From assembly GCF_032362555.1 (NCBI RefSeq), contig NC_083509.1, forward strand, positions 1,364,001-1,428,000: a stretch of DNA of 64,000 nucleotides, given 5' to 3'. A program made the translations under genes and the position numbers. Below are positions 34,401-49,400 of this stretch, in pieces. This stretch comes from Amyelois transitella (taxonomy: Eukaryota; Arthropoda; Insecta; Lepidoptera; Pyralidae). The first letter of the stretch is position 1. Each line of letters begins with the position of its first letter. The notes below the pieces were generated by a model. The model saw only the letters and a list, made by a program, of their open reading frames with translations, did not search any database and was not told the DNA's origin.

Positions 34401-37400
34401 ATCACTAAAAAAGAAAATCGTTTTGATTTGAGATTCCTCTTTTAGGCAATATGATAGCAACCTCTAAATTTCTATTCATCACAATTTCTTAGAAAATAAG
34501 ATATACGCTAAGACATATATAAGGCCTGAAGGAACTTACATACATACATAAAATGACGTCTATATCCCTTGCGGGGTAGACAGAGCCAACCGTCTTGAAA
34601 AGACTGATAGGCCACGGTCAGCTGTTTGGCTTAATGATAGAATTGAGATTCAAATAGAGACAGGTTGCTAGCCCATCGCCTAAAAAAGAATCCCAAGTTT
34701 ATCAGCCTATTCCTTAGTCGCCGTTAACGACATCCATGGGAAAGAGAAGGAGTGGAGTCCTATTCTTATTTGTATTGGTGCCGGGAACCCCACGGCAAAT
34801 ATCTTATAGGTATATCTTTATTATATATCCTAATGTATGTCTCAGTCGCGTCCTCATAAAAAAAACACAAAAATGTAATTACGAAACACGCAAATCACTG
34901 ATAGTGTCATGTTGCTGTTAACAATCCAATGAACACTCCGTCAGTCATTAAAATAATTCTCTAAGTTAACTCTTTTCTAACCTATAGTTTCTTACATACA
35001 TACATATAATCACGGTTATATCCCTTGCAGGGTAGACTGAGCTTAATAATAGAATCGAGATTCAAATAATAACAGGTTGCTAGAACATCGTCTAGAATTC
35101 CAATTTTATAAGCCCATTACTTAGTCGCCTTAGTTTTTAAAGTCTATATTTTTCAAAAAGACAAAGCCCATTAAACCTCTCCCATGATTTTTTGTGAAGA
35201 ATTAAATATAAAAATAAATGCACAATTTACTTAATTTATAGGCTGCTCGCGCATCGTATATTTCAAGCATCTCTTAGTACTTGATTATTTTTTCTTGGTT
35301 GTATACTAACCTAGATAGATTCTTAAACAAAATATTCAACTAAACAATTCATCTTTGATCGTTTTCAAGTTGAAGTGGTGAAAACCTTCACAAATAAAAA
35401 ATTACATCGATTAAAAACTTAACGTAGGCAATTGAAGAACATCATAAGCAACTCTTCTCAATTACCATACAATGTCGCGAAATCCCACGTTCTACCTTAA
35501 CGTTGAACTAACCTTCGCCTGTGGATTTGTTCACGGAATCATAAGCTTGAGTAACGTGTAAAACACAAGAAGATTTTGATATTAACGCCTCTATTTTCTC
35601 TGTATTATTACGTGTTCATAATTCGCAACTCCAATTTCTTTTGAAGGCTTGAGTTAGCTTCATTTTGCGTTCCTTTTGTGTCTAAACTAAAGGCATCATT
35701 GCCTTTTCTTTCTTATTGCTTCGTCGTTTGCAATAAGATCCAGCTTTAAGGCTTCAAAGCCTCAGAAACGTCCGATATGTATTTAGTGTTTTATGAGACT
35801 CAAAGAAGGCTCATAGATAGACAAAGAATTCTAAATAATTTTCTATAGCACTTTCTCATTTACGAATATTTTAAATTTGTGGTTTTAGCCTTTTAGGATC
35901 TACGTAACCTGTAAAAGTGATCCTTTAGAAGCTTAAAATTTAGTAACTTTTTTGCAAATACGTAGCTTTAATAAGTGTATTTTTTTTCTTAGTCCTCATC
36001 CACGGGAAGACTCGTCCGTCATCTTTTACAAAAAAAAAACTTAGAACTCAATTTTAAAAGGCAAAGAGAGGCAAATTTTTACTTCATCCATAAATTAATC
36101 ATTTTCCCAGAAAACGTAATATTCGATCAAACATTTATGTGAATGTAATGGAGCATGTTTTATTGCAATTCAATATGGCCGTTCGATTAAACGCGTATTA
36201 CACTCTGATAGGCGCCTTGTGGAGCATAACCTAATAACATAGCGGTCACCGGGGCGTATATTAAGGATTAAAGTAGTTTCTATAGAATAGACAGATGTAT
36301 AATACCCAAACTGACGTCTTAAACCCTTATAAGGCAGAGTCAGTGATCATCAGAATAAAAATCCGTTATGTGGTTTAGGATATGAGTTGATGACGATGAT
36401 GAGTGCCGTGTGGTTCCCGGCATTTACCATTAGAAAAAAGAATAGGGCCACTCCATCAACCTGTCACTATTTGAATCTCAATTCTATCATTAGACCAAAC
36501 AGCTGAACGTGGCTTATCAGTCGTTTTAAGACTGTTGGCTCTGTCTACCCCGCAAGGGATATAGGCGTCATTATATGTATGTATGTATATATTGATGATG
36601 ATCATATCAATCACTTTAAACAGTAAGAATAAAATTTAAATAACCATAAGTTGTAAAATATTTTAATAGTTTTAACGATACATATTTAGAAGAAGATGGA
36701 ACTGATGAAAAGGAATCTGGCGTTACTTATTGGAATCATCCTATAAAAATTTTTAACGTCCATCTTATAACGTTGTCGGGCGTAAAAATCTATCACTATT
36801 TAGCTTTTTATAATGACGTGAAACGAGACTGAGATAGTTTTACGCGCGATAAAAACTGCGTCGCGCGTGCCATCCTGAGGCGGCTAGGGTCCTGGGGGAA
36901 AACATAATAATTTACTAATCATGATTATTTTTACAACAATAGCCAATTCACACGATACCACATATGGAGACTAAGTTATTTATAAATATCTCATTTAACT
37001 ACAGGCAAAATAGGCTAAATATATCACGTGTGTATCTGGTTCATTAGTTAGCCATTAAATTAAAAAAAATACCTGTTACACAGTCCAAGCAGGCAGACCA
37101 CAAAAAAAGTGGAAACCCGGCTTTGAACAAAACATCGCAAAAAAATACAACGTGCGTCAGTTGTAGCTCAACTACTTGTAATAAATTATTTCGTCAGTAG
37201 TTAGTGTCAGTAGCGACACATTATTAACATTAACGAAAGTATTTTTTGGTGTCTTGTATTCTGACCTATATCATAGTCCCCATTGAGATATCCATAGTGC
37301 TTTTTGTAATGCAAAATGCTGCAGTGTAGTTTGTTCCACCGCTTCTTTTACACATGCGCTTTGGAAGCGGTAGTAGATATAATTAGATTTAAGTTATGTG

Positions 37401-40400
37401 ACGTGAATAAGTGAATTTTGAAAATAACTCTATTCTATTCTATTCTGTACAAATTTTGTAGAATTCTATAATAATAATTCTATATAACAATAATAAGCCA
37501 GTGCGATATAAATACTTGCATAAAATCACGCCTCTTTCTTAAAGGTGTGGACAGAGACTATATCTTTCCACATGCCATGATAAAAATGCTTAAAAGTAGG
37601 TAATCCTCATAATTACAAGTAAACGCAACGAACTTGCCAGATTTTAGGAACCCTGTTAACTTTATGACTTACCAAGTTGGCATCGTGATAAAAAATTCCG
37701 TAGTGGGAATGCGCAAAAGACATTAAATATTTTATCTCGCCATAAAAGTAGCAATTAACTAAACTGCAGAAAACCTTCTCATAAATATTAGAATGTACAG
37801 ATTTTGAGTATCTTTCCCTTAAAATACCCCCTAAGACAGGAAGATCTGAAAGGATTTCTATTTTATGTTATTTTATGTTGTATGAAAACAGTCTTCAAAC
37901 ATACATATAATGACGTCTATATCCCATGCGTGGTAGACAGAGCCGACAATCTTGAAAATACTGATAGGCCTCGTTCACCTGTTTGGCTTCTTGATATAAT
38001 TGAGATTCCTAATTCCTAAAAGAAGAATCCCAATTTTAAAAGCCTATCACTTTTACGACATCCATGGGAAAGAAATGGAGTGGTCCTATTATTTTTTCTA
38101 TTGGTGCCGGAACCACACGGAACAGACTCCATTAAAATATAATTAAAACTAGTTTACAGCCAGTACATAACAGATAGCAAATTAATGATTTATCAGCGTT
38201 ATATTCGACCTTGATTCTGATATAGTGTTATTATCCAATTATATTGCATCGCAATGTCATGACAGAACCCTTTTAGCATTGTATAAATTCATGCACAGAC
38301 ATTGTTTATTTCTACTATATAAGAACATTATGAATCTCAATTCTATTACGCTGAATGTGGCCTTTCAGACTTTTCGAGACTGTTGGCTTTGTCTGCCTGG
38401 TAAGGGAGAGCGACCGAGATACATATATGTATATTATACTAGAGGCCGCCCGCGACTTCGTTCGTATGGAAACCCTATCAATCCCGCGGGAAATCCGGGA
38501 TAAAAAGTAGCCTATATGTTATTCTGGGTCTTCAGATAAATATATACCAAATTTCATGGTAATCGGTTGGGTAGTGTTAGCGTGAAATAGTAACAAACAT
38601 CCATACTGACATCCTGATATACAAACTCTCGCATTTATTATATTAGTAGGATATGTACATATGTATACAAACAGGCTGTACTCTCAAGTCTCGACTGAGC
38701 CCTTGCAGTCAAGTCCAGTTAAGTTTTTATCGCGCGAAAATCTATCAGCGTTTGCCAATTTTTACACTAAAACCTTAAAACAAAGTATTTATAAATTAAA
38801 ATATATTAAACGCGCTTTCTTATGTTGCTTGCGGTGTTATTCCTGGCTCTTTTTAATAGGTCCACTCTATCTATTTCCCGTCTAGGATGTCGTAAAAGTC
38901 AACTGAGGGATAGGCTTATAATAAACTTGGGATTCTTATTTTAGGCGATTGGCTAGCAACCTCTCATTGTTTGAATCTCAATTCGATCATTTAGCCATAC
39001 AACTGAAACTGGCCTTCAGTCTTTGCGAGAACACCGTACTGTCTACCCCGTAAGGGATAAAGACGAGACTTTACCAACATCATTCCTGCCCATTTCTCGT
39101 CTCACACATAACTTTTCTCTAAGGCTTGCGCTCGTACAGACGTAACCCTCGTTCATAACGTCATAATGGTCCAACTAATGGAGTATTCTTTGCGAAAACC
39201 AGTTTGTAAACACGTTAAGGCCACTTTATTATTGGAGCGGTTTCTTTTTATTACCGCATTATTTATAGGAGCGTATACTTTTGAACTCTGACGCAGTGTG
39301 CTTGCCTATACTATGTTAAAAGATCAAGGATTCGATCTCTGAGTAGCCATTTTTTCAAACTATTTTTTTTCTTTTTCTGTCGTAAATCCTGATTACATAC
39401 TCACCTTTCTAGTGAGCAGCTCACTTTTTTGACCAGATCCAGCATTGGGTGATTCAGGTTTTTACAAGAAACGACTCCTATCTAACTTCTGCAACTTGTG
39501 CAGGGGATCCTAACGTGCGTTGGATCATAGTTGCACATTCAGTTGCCTGAATGTGCTGTGCTTGTTTCGTCGTGACGCTCTCCCTCACCATATGAACTTC
39601 TTTTTTTTTGCTGTGTTAGTTCTAGAATTTGACATAAGAGAGAAGTTTTTCTTCGTCAAAATAGAGATGGAGTAGTTTTATTCTAAAATGGGGGAACCAC
39701 ACGGCAAAACTTAGTCGCTGCAAAATCGAGTAAAACTATATGTTGAAGGAGAAGGTTACTGACATTCATATATTGATCAACGCATAACCGAAATAACTAA
39801 ACAGGTTCCGCTTCGTTTTGGCATAGTGATAATTATAATGACGTAGGCATCCGCTAAAGAAGGATTCTCGGAATTTCCCATACAAAGGGAACTTTAACTT
39901 TTTACGGTATATAAGTATAAAACAAAGTCCCTCTTTGTTTGTTTCTAAGCTTGTGGCGTTTGAGGTAAAACTTCGCAGTTAAGAGGGATGAGAGATAATT
40001 AGTTTTACAAGTTGTAAGAGAGCGTGAGTTTTGCTATAGACATGAGATCCAGCAAGAAGCCGCCAGAGGATAGCGAGCTACTTAATATAATGAACGCTGT
40101 AGCAGTCCAAAGGCGAAGGCTCGGGGCGCGAGGTTAGGGCTCCAGGCTCTTTGTAGGGCTCTCGGACTGTGAAGAGAGGCGCCGGGGTGGCCGAAGCAGC
40201 ACAACATCAGAAACTTCCTCTTAAACAAAATTAGTAAAAAAAATGTTGGTGCATTTTTTACTGTTATAATGTACAAAGCCGTGTGGTTCCCGGCACCAAT
40301 ACAAAAAAGAATAGGACCACTCCATCTCTTTCCCATGGATGTCGGAAAAGGCGACTAAGGGATAGGCTTACAAACTTAGGATTCTCTTTTAGGCGATGGG

Positions 40401-43400
40401 CTAGCAACCTGTTGTCACTATTCGAATCTCCATTCTATCATTAAGCCAAATAGCTGAACGTGGCCATTCAGTCTTTTCAAGACTGTTGGCTCTGTCTACC
40501 CTGCAAGGCATATAGACGTGACCATATGTATGTATGCATAATGTACAAAGCATTCTGCAAAGGACGTGCAACGCAGAGCCGTGTCATTAGTGATATAAAA
40601 ATCGGATGACTTTTATATGTTTGCAGCAAATAAACCCGAGAAAAATACTGTACTAATTTTGCCAAAATTAGTACCAACCTACCCATTTTTCTCTGAAAAT
40701 TCCCGAGACGGCGAATCGCCAGGAAAAAGTCTAGTGAGACAAGAATTCTACTCGTATACCTAGTAACACGTAATATAAAACAAGTTACTATTACGTGACC
40801 TTAAAACACCAATGATGTTTCAAATGCTGACACGCGGAAAACTGACAATTGGGTCAATATCGAACAAGTAGGGGTCAACTTCGATGACGTTTGACTATTG
40901 TGACCAAGACGCTGTGATCGGCGAGACATACATACATAAAATCAAGCCTCTTTCCCGGAGGGGTAGGCAGAGACTACCTCTTTCCACTTGCCACGATCTC
41001 TGCATACTTCATTCGCTTCATCCACACACTTCATAACTCTCTTCATGCAAGCTCCTTAATTTGATCTAGATATGTTCGTCTAGGTCTTCCCACTCCGACC
41101 TTTCCCTCCACACTCTCTTGTCTCTTGTATGTATATCTATCTGCTTAGTAAACCTGCTTTCATTCATCCTCTCGGAGAGACATAATAGCCAAAACCGCAC
41201 AGACAGCTAGACAACTTTTGTAGAAAGAGAACCGTCTCCGATTGAAAACCTCCTTTTGATGTCAGTTAAATATCTTAAACCTTTTCCTAAGTGTAAAAAA
41301 CAATTTCCTGAAAACTGCAGTTTAGCGAGATGCAAGATAACCGCGGATAAATACACACATACAGACAGTACAATCTGAGAACTAACTTTTTTTGATGGTG
41401 GTTAAAAAGAGGACAATTTCCCTCCAAAGCAGGACGTATGGTCACACGACATGCCCTTATGTGGGCTGACATACTAGTTGCATAGTTTTATGCTTTATAT
41501 AACTTGATGCAATACAACTTATTTAAATATATCAAAGACCGACATTACTTAACGTACTCGACAAACTGCCTCTGTGGCGCAGCGATAATGCGCTTGTCTG
41601 TGACACAAAAGGTCTCGGGTTCGAATCCCGGCTAAAACTTTCTCGGATTGACCTGGTCTAAGATGTTTGTCTATATAAGTATTTCTCTATATAATAAAGT
41701 ATCGTTAAGTTAGTATCTCGTCACCCGAGTTTCGATCTTACGTCGAAGCTAACACAATCTGTGTAATTTGTTCCGTATATATTTATTTATGTACATTTAA
41801 TTTTCTTCATTAAAATAAAAACAATATATAATTTAAATTAGTATTTAGATACTAAATTTAAATTATATATATTTTTTTTCAATAAAAGCTAGTATGAGAT
41901 CAAAATCATACTTTCCATATCCTTTTTTCAAAGCTGTCATTTATTTTCGTTTGTTTCAGCAACTACAAATCGAGAACTCATCGATGATGTTCGAGAACTG
42001 GCGAGTTCTACCGATGCCGTTACAGTTTAAAATAAACCTGTTCAACGTTACCAATGTGGAGGAAATCAACCGGGGAAGGAAGCCGAAGCTGGTGGAAGTC
42101 GGGCCTTATGTTTACAAGTGAGATGCCAATAAATAAATATATGTATATATACGGGACAGATTACACAGATTGAGTTAGCCTCGAAGTAAGTTCGAGACTT
42201 GTGTTACGAAATACTAACTCAATGATACTATATTTGATGATGATATGATATTATATAGATAATCCAAGACCCAGGCCAATCAGAGAGAGTTCGTTTTCCA
42301 TGATGGCCTGGCTGGGATTCGAACCCGGGACCTCCGATGTCACAGCGCACTACCGCTACGCGACAGAGGCCGTTTATAAACAATGTTAATAAATCAATCA
42401 AGACGAACAGAGCTGAACGTGGCCTTTAAGTCCTTTCAAGACCGTTGGCTCTATCTACCCCGCAAGGGATATTGACGTGACTGTATGTATAGTATGTATG
42501 TCTCAGATCAAATGACCTGAGTAAAACTATTTCTTAGCATAAATTTTAGAATCCTGAAGGCGGACAACTTTGTAAAAATGTAAAAATTATTCCTTACATG
42601 TTTGCCTCTCATCCTCCCCAGGCGTAGCTTACGCCAACAAACTAGGTTTTACATTTATATTACTAGGAAGCGGCAAACTGCCAAAGTTTTATACAACAAG
42701 TTGTAAATGACAGCCTGAGCTTGTGACAAATGTACCTACATTTATGGAGATATTTTTGCCAAAAATACGAGCGTCATGTTTAAAAGTAGGTATATACCAA
42801 GCCGATTTTTTGTTTTATTTTACAAAATATTCATATGTGTTGAATATCCAATTGATGTTTTCTATTTTCCCAAGAAAGATCAAAGTAAAGCTATTCTAGG
42901 AATACATACATAACATTACGTCTACATCCCTTACCGGGTAAATGGAGCCAACAGTCTTGAAAAGGCTAAAAGAAGACCGAAACTAACGTAAAGGTAAAGG
43001 CATGGCCTTATAATGGAATTGAGATTCAAATAGTGACAGGTTTGCTAGCCCATCGCTTACAAGAAGATTTGCTAGTTTATACAAGACATTTATCGACGTA
43101 ATAATTGGTAGATTAGTTAAACATGTTGTTAATTAAGGTCCCTTACTTAAAAGAAGAACATTGAAATGATTCAAAAAACGCGTTTGCTGTTTTTTTCTTT
43201 ACATTCGCTAGGTAAATTTTCCGAACAGTTGAATCGTGCCCTATCAGTCTTGTCAAGACTGTTGCCTCCGTCTACCCCGCAAGCCGTGATTATATATATG
43301 TATGCATCACAAGGTACCCCATCTTTAACATTATGCAGTACCTAAAGTTTTATTATAATCTATTCAATAATTTCCAAAACAGAGACAACTTACATGCTGT

Positions 43401-46400
43401 ACCATGTTTTTGCAGAACCTTGGGTAAACTATGTTTCAAACTTGTATAACATAGGATACATGCATGTATATGTATGTTAGAGATTTGTTTTATATCTCCG
43501 TGACCTCTATAGGCCCTTACGTTAACACGATGAAACAATCTTATGGGGGTTTTCAAAGGCGATTAATTTAAAACGCAGACTTTAAAATTTGTACTAGAAA
43601 TTTTATTTATTATACAAACTTACATGCAACAAGCCAAGATCTAAGATGAAAGTAGATTATTTATTTCTAGAAAATATATGATTTTAGAAGATGGACTACT
43701 ACATAGGTTCTGCTTGCAAATTTGCGAAGGTCAGACGGTGCTTTGTGTAAAGTAAGTTTCATAATACTTACTTTACGTACGACGAACGTACCGTATTTCC
43801 TGACGTTATGATCGGATTGTGCATAATAAATTTTGACGTATCTACTTTAACGGAACTTTGTTTTTGTGAACTAAAAGGTTTACCATAACAAGTTGAAAAA
43901 AAATTATCTATACTAATATTATAAAACTGAAGAGTTTGTTTGTTTGAACGCGCTAATCTCAGGGTCTACTGGTTCGAATTGAAAAATTCTTTTTGTGTTA
44001 AACAGACCATTTATCGAGAAAGGCTTAAGGCTATATAACATTAGGAGCGAAGAAAAAATTGAAAATGTGAAAAAAGCGGGGAAATTTATTCATCCTTGAG
44101 GGCTTCAATGATGCCCAAAATAACTATTATATATATATAAATGCAGAAGCGCCCGTATCAATCAAAAAGTCTAGTTTATTTTCGCTTCCCTAATTGTATA
44201 GGACCACAATCTCACGTTTATATTTATTTAAACAGGGAATACAGGGAGAAGATAATACTGGGGTATGGTGAGAATGACACCATAAAATACATGCTGAAGA
44301 AGACCTTCCACTTCGACGCGGAGGCTTCAGCTCCGTTAACCCAGGATGACGAGCTGACTGTCATCAACTTCTCTTACATGGTGAGTAATAACTAGATTTA
44401 CATACATACAGCCTTGGCCAAAAGTTTTAGGCACCCCTTAAAAATACACAATGCATGTTTACTATTGAAACAATGAATAAATACTTATCTTTAATGTATT
44501 GTCAGGGTCATAAAACGTTACCTGGCACAGTAGGCGGCATATTTTGAGGTCATGAAAAACCCTGGTCACCGAAAACAAAAGATTTCAGTTTTTTGTAATC
44601 TCATCAGTGATTATATGACCAGTTGTGTTCTAGACTTCAACTAGTAAACGAGCCGTCATTTTTTTTGAGCGACAAATTGACATCATATTAATTCTAAAAT
44701 GCCCAAAAAAAGTAAAATTACTATTGAAAATCGAGTGAAAATTGAACTTTTACACGAACAAGGGCGACAGAAAGAAATCGCCAAGTTGGTGAAATGTTCG
44801 CGTTGCGCTGTACAGTCTGCCATCAAACGGTTTACTGAGACCGGTACCCACGACGACAAACCACGAGCAGGCCGAAAACGTGTGACTACGGAACGCGAAG
44901 ATAGAAAATTGGTTCGAGAGTCACTGAAAAATAGGATGAAAACTTCATCCGCGCTTGCTGCTGCTTTGTCAGATGAAGCTGGAAAGTCAATAAGTTCGCG
45001 AACCGACAGAAGAAGACTCGGCGAAGCAGGCCTAAACGGGTGCAAAGCCAGGAAGAAGCCTAGGCTGTCAGAAACTAATTAAAAGAAGCGCCTAGAATAG
45101 CTTTACAGTACCAACATTTCACAGAAGAAGATTGGGCTAATGTGGTGTGGTCTGTTGAATCTAACTTTAAGGTGAGTCAATTCTGGTAGTTTTCTTATAA
45201 TTAAGAACGTTTCCTTTTTAGTTCCACTCTAACACTACAAATTATAATCAATTTCCTAATTGGTATTGTTTTTTCCTCCGGGACACCGGGTGTGACCTTT
45301 GTGAGACGACGTATGGGCGCAGAATACCATGCAGATTGCGTTGTACCTACTGGCAAGCACGGCGGAGGTAGCATTATGATCTGGGGCTGCATGGCTGCCA
45401 ATGGCGTTGGTGAAATGTTTGTTTGCGAAGGTCGTATGAACAGTGAAAAGTGCATCCATGTACTCGAAACTGCACTAATGCTATCGCTAACAAGCATTTA
45501 CGGTGACACCAACCTAGACGGTGTCATTTTTAAGCAAGACAATGCACCGTATCATAAGTCAGGGACTGCGATGCGCTGGTTTGTTGAAAATAATATTGAG
45601 GTGTTGGATTGGCCGGCGCAGCCTCCAGACCTCAACCCAATTGAGCATCTTTGGGCTTTTTTAAAGCAGAGGATCAAAGAGCATAGTATTTTATCAAAAA
45701 CTGCATTAAACATGCATTAGTTCAAGAATGGAACAGTATTTCTAGGAATGAGTGTACAAAGTTAGTACGCAGCATGCCGGCTCGAATCAGTGCTGTAATA
45801 AAATCTAAAGGTGGACCTACTAGATTTTAAGCTTTTCTTGTTTATATTAACCTAATTTTTAAGAAATAAATAAATATAGAAAATAAAAGTACTTTTACTT
45901 CATTATTTCAATAAAAGTTGGGGGTGCCTAAAACTTTTGGCCAAGGCTGTACATATGGTCACGTCTATATCCCTTGTGGGGTAGACAGAGCCAACAGTCT
46001 CGAAAATACTGAAAGGCCACGCTCAGCTATTTGGCTTAATGATAGAATTAGTAGAGTTACCTATATATAACAATAAGGCTTCTAAAACGCCCGTTACTTT
46101 TGTTTATTTATGTTTATTACGTCAATTTTAATATGAGGTAATAACTTATTTTAAAAGAGTAATATTATTCCTTGCATACATTATTATATCAAAAGTGTAC
46201 TCGGACGCTACTGTAGGTATTCTTTCAACAAGTTTCTTGGACCTAAATAGTAAAATACGCGAACTGTCCTTTTCTGTCCTTGCATGAAAATAGTTATGAA
46301 TGTGGATGAAGCGAATGAAGTATGCAGAGATCGCGGCAAGTGGAAAGAGGTAGTCTCTGCCTACCCCTCCGGGAAAGAGACGTGATTTAATGTATGTATG

Positions 46401-49400
46401 TCCTTTTCTGAAATATAAAAATAGTTTGTATATCCACCGCGTTACCCCAATTACAAATACGAAAGTAAGTTTATTTGTTTGTTGGTTACCTCTTCATGGG
46501 TCATCTACTGAATTAATCTTCTTGAAATATCACGTGCAGTGTGGATCCAATAAAAACAGGAATAGCACCACTCCATCTCGTTCCCGTGGATGTCGTAAAA
46601 GGCGACTAAATGATAGGCTTATTAACTTGGGATTCTTCTTTTAAGCGATGGGCTAGCAACCTGTCACTGTCTCAATTTTTTTTTTCTAAATTCTATCGTT
46701 ACGTCAAACAGCTGAACGTGGCCTATCAGTCTATTCAAGATTGTTGGCTCTGTCTACCCCGCAAGGGATATAGACGTGATTATATGTATGTATGTAAATA
46801 TCACGTTAATATAATTAAGAATCTGGAGAGGGATATACCTAGAGGTACCATTCATCCCAGTTAAAACTATAAATCCTGTGGGATTTGCGAAACACGCTAG
46901 TATATAAATAGTAATCATCATTTTCCGATTGCAATCCAGGAATTTCGGACAGTTTCAAAGGCCTGTATAATTAGAATTCTCGAAATAATGTGCAGCGCTT
47001 TTTCACATTGAAAACTCGTGGAATTTGTTCATATTAAAATTATTTCCATTTGAGTGTTCAAGCTTTTGTTATCATTATTTTCCTGTAATCAATTTTACCT
47101 GTTTCGGCGAAAAGGTAGATTGTGGTTTCACTTACCATTAGTGCATTATTCATTGGAATGAATTACTATTATATTTGCATGAGGTTTCGCTTTGTGTTCA
47201 AATTCAAATTAAAACTATTTATTTTTATTATTTTGGGAAATTTTTAACATCACTTAATAATCGTCATATCTGTTGGTTTCACAACAATGGTTGACCTATA
47301 TATTTCACGTCTCTATCCGTTACGGGGTAGACAGAGATATCAGTGCCAATAATCTCTTTGGCCACGTTCCGCCACATAGTTTTATTATGAAATTGAGATC
47401 AGATCAGCCCGTCATCGCCAGAAAGAAGAATCCCAACTTTATAACCTTTCCCTTGATTGACTTTTACAATTTGCGCGAACACTAGCACATATTTAGGTTT
47501 CCATTCCGCTACCAATGAAAGAATATGACACATGAGCTTATTCCTTTAGTTGTATTTTACAATAAAAACACGGTTACGTTCAGGGTATTCCTTAGTCCCA
47601 TTGTACGACATCCGGAAAGATATGGAGTGGTCCTATAAACTTCATTAAGTGATGTGACGTCAGTAAGTGATACCTTGTATCCAATTTTGAAAATTAATCT
47701 ATTCTATTCATTATGGCACAATGTAAAATATTGGTACTAGAAAAGTTAGTCTAAAACGACTACTAGGCACGTATTTTTTTGTACATTAATTAATGTATAC
47801 GTCACGTTGAAAGGTATTAATGATATTAACTACATACCTTAAAAGCTTCAGGCGAGGGGCCAAAATGGCCTTTCAGGCATTCAAGGGACTTTAACGGTTC
47901 GTGATGATAATACTAATATTTATAGCCTTCATATGAACAAAATATGAGGAGCAGATAAAGCAAAAATTCCATTTGGAACCAAATCAACTCCATTTTAACG
48001 CAAAGATGGTTTATTTTCTCACTTCATTTAGTAGAAGGGGGCGTCGGTGGTCGAATGGGTAAGGTGCCCGGTTAAAACGCGTGTTGCGTCTAAATGCACC
48101 GGTTCGAATCACGACGCGTGTACCAATGACTATTTTCGACGTTATGTACATTAGTTTGAATACTAACCGATGCTCTTACGGTGAGGCAAAACATCGTGAG
48201 GAAACCTGCACATTCAGGCAACTGGATGTGTAACCATGGATCCAATACGGGTTACGTTTACCTGCAATGGTTGCGGAGGTCAGATAGGAGTCGCTTCGTA
48301 AGAAGAAACGAATAGTAAGAATTTAAATCAACCAATCTAGGATTCATGGTCAAAGGCATACCCCGGGTTCCTCCAGAGAGGTGAGGATGCAACCGAGACT
48401 AAAGCCAGGAAGAAGAGAAACCTTTGTCTGATTGGCCTGGTCCTTGGACGTTTATCTATGATATAAAAAATATATAAAATTATTATACAATCGTTGAGTT
48501 AGCATCTCGTAACACAAGTTTCGAACTAACTTCGAGGCTAACTCAATCTGTGTAATTTGTCCCGTATAATTATAAAATATATAGAATTATAATTTTATTT
48601 AAGAAAAAAAAGACATTTTTATTAAGGGAAAGAGGCGTGATGTTATGTATGTATGTATGTATAATTTAATTTTATTAGCTACTACTCTATCGAATTGGGT
48701 AACGCTGTAATTATAGGGTTGGTTATTGTCAATATATAAATAAATATTTATTTAATAAGTAATTATTGGGGACCTATGTTGAGCAGTGGACTTCCTACAG
48801 ATATGATATGATGAAATAACTAATCATGACGATTTTTTTTAAGGCTGCCCTTCTAACAGTGGGTGACATGATGCCATCATTTATTCCCTCCATCAACAAG
48901 GGGTTTGAGGAGTTCTACTCCAACCTTCAAGACGCCTTCATGACCGTGAAGGTCAGGGATTTGCTGTTCGACGGGATCTACCTCAACTGTGTTGGGAACC
49001 AGTCCTCTTTGGGTAAGAGACTCTTCTTCTAAACTCTCTTCTTCTTCTTTGTTGTTAACTTTTCTCACTCTTTACGTGGGGTCGGCACATTATGTTACAT
49101 AGGTACATATCAAATCAAATCAAATCAAACATCTTTATTGTGAAACACAGGTAAAAACAAAAGACAAATAGGTCAACAATAAAATTATAGGTATCACTGT
49201 GTCCTCTCACATGTATTCATATAATCACATCTGTATCCCTAGCGGAGTAGACAGGGCCACCAGTCTTGATAAACCTGATAAGCCACGTTCAGCTTTTTGG
49301 CTGAAGATCTTTGCTTTGGTGGCGGTCGAGCCGAATCATCGCTCTCGCTACAGATATAAACCTTCCTTGAATTACTATTTATTTAATAAAATTGCATCGA

